Source of the DNA: Desulfobacteraceae bacterium 4572_123
Lineage (GTDB): Bacteria > Desulfobacterota > Desulfobacteria > Desulfobacterales > 4572-123
Assembly (NCBI GenBank): GCA_002084545.1
Contig: NBLJ01000014.1
Span: 1 to 37,012 of the forward strand
Reading direction: 5' to 3'
Length of the DNA stretch: 37,012 nt
A program made the position numbers and the translations under genes. Under the pieces are notes generated by a model that ran no database searches, was not told where the DNA came from, and saw nothing but the letters and a program-made list of their open reading frames with translations. Below, piece after piece: positions 34,901 to 37,012 of this stretch. How positions within the stretch are numbered: the stretch's first letter is position 1; the number at the start of each line of letters is the position of its first letter.

Positions 34901-35080
34901 GCCGGGGCGGGGGCACAGCGTGCCATCGGTACGGGGGTTGTGGGTGGAATGATCACCTCTACCCTGCTGGTCATTTTATTTTCCCCGCTGTTTTACGTGA
35001 TGATTTATAAAGCTATGGGCAGACATAGAAAGAGCGTAACCATGAAACACGTTGTTGAGAATACGTCAGGGGATCAATGA
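31907..35080 (+). CDS. RND efflux pump permease (AcrB/MexB, HAE1 family)
   Basis: The 1057-residue inner-membrane pump has the full length and twelve-helix pattern of the hydrophobe/amphiphile RND family. It begins with FFLKRPVFAWVIAIIMMTGG and the AQYPPIAPPSI segment. TM4 carries the proton-relay aspartates in IGLLVDDAIVVVENVER, and TM7 is preceded by TGYIPDEDQG. The C-terminal half has GLTTKNAILIVQFA and LRPIIMTSLAFGFGVLPLAL. It exports hydrophobic drugs, bile-like compounds or solvents by proton antiport; the substrates cannot be read from sequence. It is translationally coupled to the adaptor and followed by the outer-membrane factor. Confidence 0.97.
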   Translation: MLSKFFLKRPVFAWVIAIIMMTGGGLAIYNMPIAQYPPIAPPSIAIDSFFPGASAETVENTVTQIIEQKMTGLDAMIYLSGESSSSGASRLNLTFAPGTDPDVAWSKVQNKLQLAMASLPDAVQRSGVKVSKSTKNYLIIIGLISEDGSMNGNDLRDYAQSNLEKILSRVPGVGEVESFGTQHAIRVWTDPNKLASYNLTMEDVIMALRAYNVEVSAGQFGGAPATVGQRLNASIIVQHLLQTPEQFAAIPIRTNPDGSVVRIKDIGTVKMGTERSDIIADYNGKPAAAMAIRQAAGANALDTANAIKQKLEEMSQYFPPGLKVIYPYDTTPFTKVAIEEVVKTLAEAVLLVFVIMYLFMGTFRATLIPTIAVPVVLLGTFGVLGFLGFSINMLTMFGMVLAIGLLVDDAIVVVENVERLMAEEGLSPHDAAAKSMEEITSALIGIGLVLSAVFGPMAFFPGSTGVIYRQFSVTVISSMLLSVVVALVLTPVLCATMLKPIPKGHQSADGAVWFLRPFFRWFDRIFLRIRVLYVRLVGRVLAKKLRYLAIFVVIVICMGYLFQQMPTGYIPDEDQGIVLIQAVLPSGSTVEQTKAVMAKVRDHVLQTEQDATESFMSVAGMSFGGQGQNVGLGFIRLKDWKLRQRPDLKVGALLGRTMGFCSQIKEGMVFAFAPPSIIELGNATGFDLQLLDRGGLGHDKLIAARNQLLGMAAQDPRLIRVRPNGLEDAAEYFIDVDWDKAGALGVPIISIHNTIGAAFGSAYVNDFIEAGRVKKVYAQLDAPFRMLPEDLHKLYVRNNVGKMVPFSSFATGRWAKGPTKLERFNAFPSINIWGEPSPGHSSGEAMAAMEELISKLPPGIGYDWNGLSYQERQGGSQTTLLYTFSIFAIFLCLAALYESWPIPIAILLTLPLGVIGGVIASSQRGMPNDVYFQIGLLITLGLTTKNAILIVQFARAKVDAGMGLVEATLEASKLRLRPIIMTSLAFGFGVLPLALATGAGAGAQRAIGTGVVGGMITSTLLVILFSPLFYVMIYKAMGRHRKSVTMKHVVENTSGDQ

Positions 35081-35081
35081 T

Positions 35082-36488
35082 ATGAATAAACAGATGTTTT
35101 TTTTACTGGCTGGTATTTTTTTACTGGGCGGCTGCACGCTGGCGCCGAAGTACACCCCGCCCAAAGCGCCGATCCCGGCACAGTGGCCACAGGGTGGGGC
35201 TTATAAGGCTGCTCAGGAGGTAGCCGGTGCAGCGACAGTCCCGAAGCTGAATCGGCAGGAATTTTTTGCCGACCCGAAACTGCAAAAAATTATTAAGATG
35301 GCCCTGGACAACAACCGTGATTTGCGGCTCGCCGCCTTGAACGTGGAAAAGGTGCGTGCGCTCTACGACATTCAACGGGCGGAACTGCTCCCCTCGGTCA
35401 ATGCAACGGGCGCAGGGGGGAAGCAGCGTCGTTCCGCCGACCTGATCGCCCCCGGAGAGCCCAGGACAGTGGAACAATATGGTGTCAATCTGGGCATTGC
35501 CGCCTGGGAGATCGACTTTTTCGGCCGCATCCGCAGCCTGAAAGAACAGGCCCTGCAGGAATACCTGGCAACGGAGCAGGCCCGCCGCAGCGCACAGATC
35601 ATGCTGGTATCCGGGGTTGCAGAGGGTTATCTGACCCTTGCCGCGGATCGGGGCAACCTCAAACTGGCCCGGTCAACCTATGAAACCCAGCTGTCCGCCT
35701 ATGATTTAATTCAACGGCAATACGAACTTGGACTTGCCACCGAACTGGATCTGCGCCGGGCGCAAATTCCGGTGGATACGGCCCGGGGAGATGTTGCCCG
35801 CTTTATGCGGCAGGTGGCTCAGGATCAAAACGCCTTGAACCTTCTGGCCGGTGCTCCGGTGCCCGAGGATCTTCTGCTCACGGACTTGAACCGCGTTGCC
35901 CCGCTCAAAGAGATTTCTCCGGGGCTGTCTTCCGAAGTTCTTTTGAACCGGCCCGACATTGTGGCGGCGGAACATCAGCTCAAGGGGGCATACGCCTTTA
36001 TCGGCGTGGCCCGGGCCGCATTGTTCCCCCGCATTTCTTTGACGACCTCGGTGGGAACGGCCAGCGATGAGCTATCCGGATTGTTTGGCTCCGGTTCCGG
36101 TACATGGAACTTTGCACCGCAAATCGCGATGCCGATTTTTGACTCGCGCACCTGGGCCGCGCTGCGGGTCAGCAAAGCCGATCGGAAAATTCTCCTGACC
36201 CGATATGAGAAAACCATCCAGACGGCCTTCAGAGAAGTGGCCGATGCCCTGGCCGTGCAGGGTACCATTGACCGGCAGGTTGCAGCGCAAAAATCTCTGG
36301 TCCATGCGGTTGCGGAAACCTATCGCCTTTCAAAAGAACGGTATACACAGGGGATCGACAGCTATCTGGGTGTACTGGATGCACAGCGATCCCTTTATGC
36401 GGCCCAGCAGGGGCTCATCGGCATCCGCCTGGCCAAATTAACCAGCCAGGTGAGGCTTTACGCGGTACTGGGGGGAGGCGGTGACTGA
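35082..36488 (+). CDS. Outer-membrane efflux lipoprotein (OprM/NodT family)
   Basis: This is the channel of the tripartite pump in the outer membrane. The 468-residue precursor has a lipoprotein signal with lipobox LLGGC (Cys18), followed by LAPKYTPP, as in OprM/CusC-type factors. Two repeated outer-membrane-efflux domains show paired helical hairpins (LDNNRDLRLAALNVEKVRALY and RQYELGLATELDLRRAQIP) and the strands QYGVNLGIAAWEIDFFGRI. The ATG at 35082, 1 nt past the permease stop, is preferred over an upstream frame extension inside the permease gene, because CAGGGGA lies 8 nt upstream. Tight spacing shows that it belongs to the same operon. Confidence 0.95.
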   Translation: MNKQMFFLLAGIFLLGGCTLAPKYTPPKAPIPAQWPQGGAYKAAQEVAGAATVPKLNRQEFFADPKLQKIIKMALDNNRDLRLAALNVEKVRALYDIQRAELLPSVNATGAGGKQRRSADLIAPGEPRTVEQYGVNLGIAAWEIDFFGRIRSLKEQALQEYLATEQARRSAQIMLVSGVAEGYLTLAADRGNLKLARSTYETQLSAYDLIQRQYELGLATELDLRRAQIPVDTARGDVARFMRQVAQDQNALNLLAGAPVPEDLLLTDLNRVAPLKEISPGLSSEVLLNRPDIVAAEHQLKGAYAFIGVARAALFPRISLTTSVGTASDELSGLFGSGSGTWNFAPQIAMPIFDSRTWAALRVSKADRKILLTRYEKTIQTAFREVADALAVQGTIDRQVAAQKSLVHAVAETYRLSKERYTQGIDSYLGVLDAQRSLYAAQQGLIGIRLAKLTSQVRLYAVLGGGGD

Positions 36489-36612
36489 TTGTTGCATAGG
36501 GAAAGCAGTGCTCAAGACCGGCGAAAAGTTTTGGTAAGCGCCTCCACGGAAGCAAAAAAAAATATCATGGGTGTTCAAAAAATCGTGCGCGAAGAGATCA
36601 TTGATTTTTAGA
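36489..36612. other. Short non-coding gap
   Basis: The gap lies between the convergent efflux operon and the MFS gene. No clear U-tract terminator or other signal was seen. Confidence 0.3.
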
Positions 36613-37012
36613 CTATTTGCGGCGTACGCCTTTTCCAACAGCACCGGCTTGTCCGCCTCTGGAGGCTTTATCCGGCTTGGGCGGATAAGCAAAAATGGCG
36701 CATACAAACCCAACTGTGCTCAAACCGGTTATTATTACGAAAGCAAGCATATACGTTCCGATAACGTCCCTGATGGCCCCGGCAATTACCGGACCCGCGG
36801 CTTCAGATAGAAGGACCAGAGGGAAGATAAATCCTAATATTTGGCTATAGTGCATACGCCCGTAATATGCCCCGATGAATTCAGGCAGGGCTACAATCAA
36901 TGCCCCGGAGCTGATACCAAAAATTATAGAATAGGTGTAGATTAAGGGCAGGCTTTTGGTGGTTAATAGAATTACCAGTGCTATCACCTGGGCAAAAGAG
37001 CTGAAAACAGCC
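36613..37012 (-). CDS. MFS transporter, C-terminal part (runs off the window)
   Basis: The frame is open to the right edge of the window, so only the last 133 or so codons are visible. Four hydrophobic helices alternate with short polar loops, including the MFS-like IIFGISSGALIVALPEFIGAY and LLSEAAGPVIAGAIRDVIGT. It ends in a basic tail (PPKPDKASRGGQAGAVGKG). The family fit is to the C-terminal half of a major facilitator protein, possibly a monocarboxylate- or oxalate/formate-type transporter. The substrate is unknown. The GTG at 36987 is not the real start. Confidence 0.75.
   Translation of the reverse strand, partial: AVFSSFAQVIALVILLTTKSLPLIYTYSIIFGISSGALIVALPEFIGAYYGRMHYSQILGFIFPLVLLSEAAGPVIAGAIRDVIGTYMLAFVIITGLSTVGFVCAIFAYPPKPDKASRGGQAGAVGKGVRRK

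Noticed and set aside
1-37012. CRISPR array, rRNA genes, prophage or defence island
   Set aside because: No regularly spaced repeats, no rRNA sequence, and no integrase, capsid or Cas-type genes were seen anywhere in the window.

Overview
The window looks like an ordinary chromosomal segment of a Gram-negative, anaerobic deltaproteobacterium, most likely Desulfobacterota near the Desulfobacterales. That placement is an inference from overall protein style, the mix of Liv transporter, SagB-like and RiPP-type radical SAM genes, and the intergenic repeats. No sulfate-reduction gene is present to prove it. Most genes are intact housekeeping genes, but several loci are decaying or atypical.

Layout. 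1-1000: a hairpin-rich intergenic repeat, a strong hairpin, the C-terminal remnant of an IS200/REP-associated transposase, and tRNA-Phe (minus) with its own promoter and terminator. 1011-1763: rsmE (minus). 2211-3117: a very acidic, repeat-containing gene broken by a 26-bp tandem duplication and a second frameshift. 3262-7852: valS, nadC and a rhomboid protease fused to a DnaJ C-terminal-like domain (plus). 7873-8805: a receiver-GGDEF regulator (minus). About 9074-10290: remains of an adaptor plus RND efflux operon (minus), shortened by several internal deletions. 10345-12174: an orphan B12/radical SAM enzyme of the RiPP-maturase type (plus), followed by convergent slyX.

12612-13492: a NifU/IscU-like scaffold gene and a small unknown gene. 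13698-20070: ygiQ-type radical SAM gene and the complete livKHMGF branched-chain amino-acid ABC transporter operon, all minus, with a clear promoter and an intercistronic hairpin after livK. 20299-22365: nadK and a THUMP RNA methyltransferase gene (plus). 22421-24441: a winged-helix methyltransferase (minus) and a SagB-like nitroreductase (plus). 24667-28299: a DEAD-box RNA helicase and an Uup-type ABC-F ATPase. 28309-29586: lysA (minus), diverging from a tetR-adaptor-RND pump-outer membrane factor efflux operon at 29891-36488. The window ends in the C-terminal part of an MFS transporter (minus).

Functional groups are translation and RNA (tRNA-Phe, rsmE, valS, THUMP methyltransferase, helicase, Uup), NAD metabolism (nadC, nadK), amino-acid uptake and synthesis (liv, lysA), and drug or solvent export (an intact tripartite pump with its repressor, plus the relic of an older pump). 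The best candidates for new biology are the rhomboid-DnaJ fusion, the orphan RiPP-type radical SAM enzyme with a widened cysteine motif, and the acidic repeat gene whose frame is broken by a tandem duplication.
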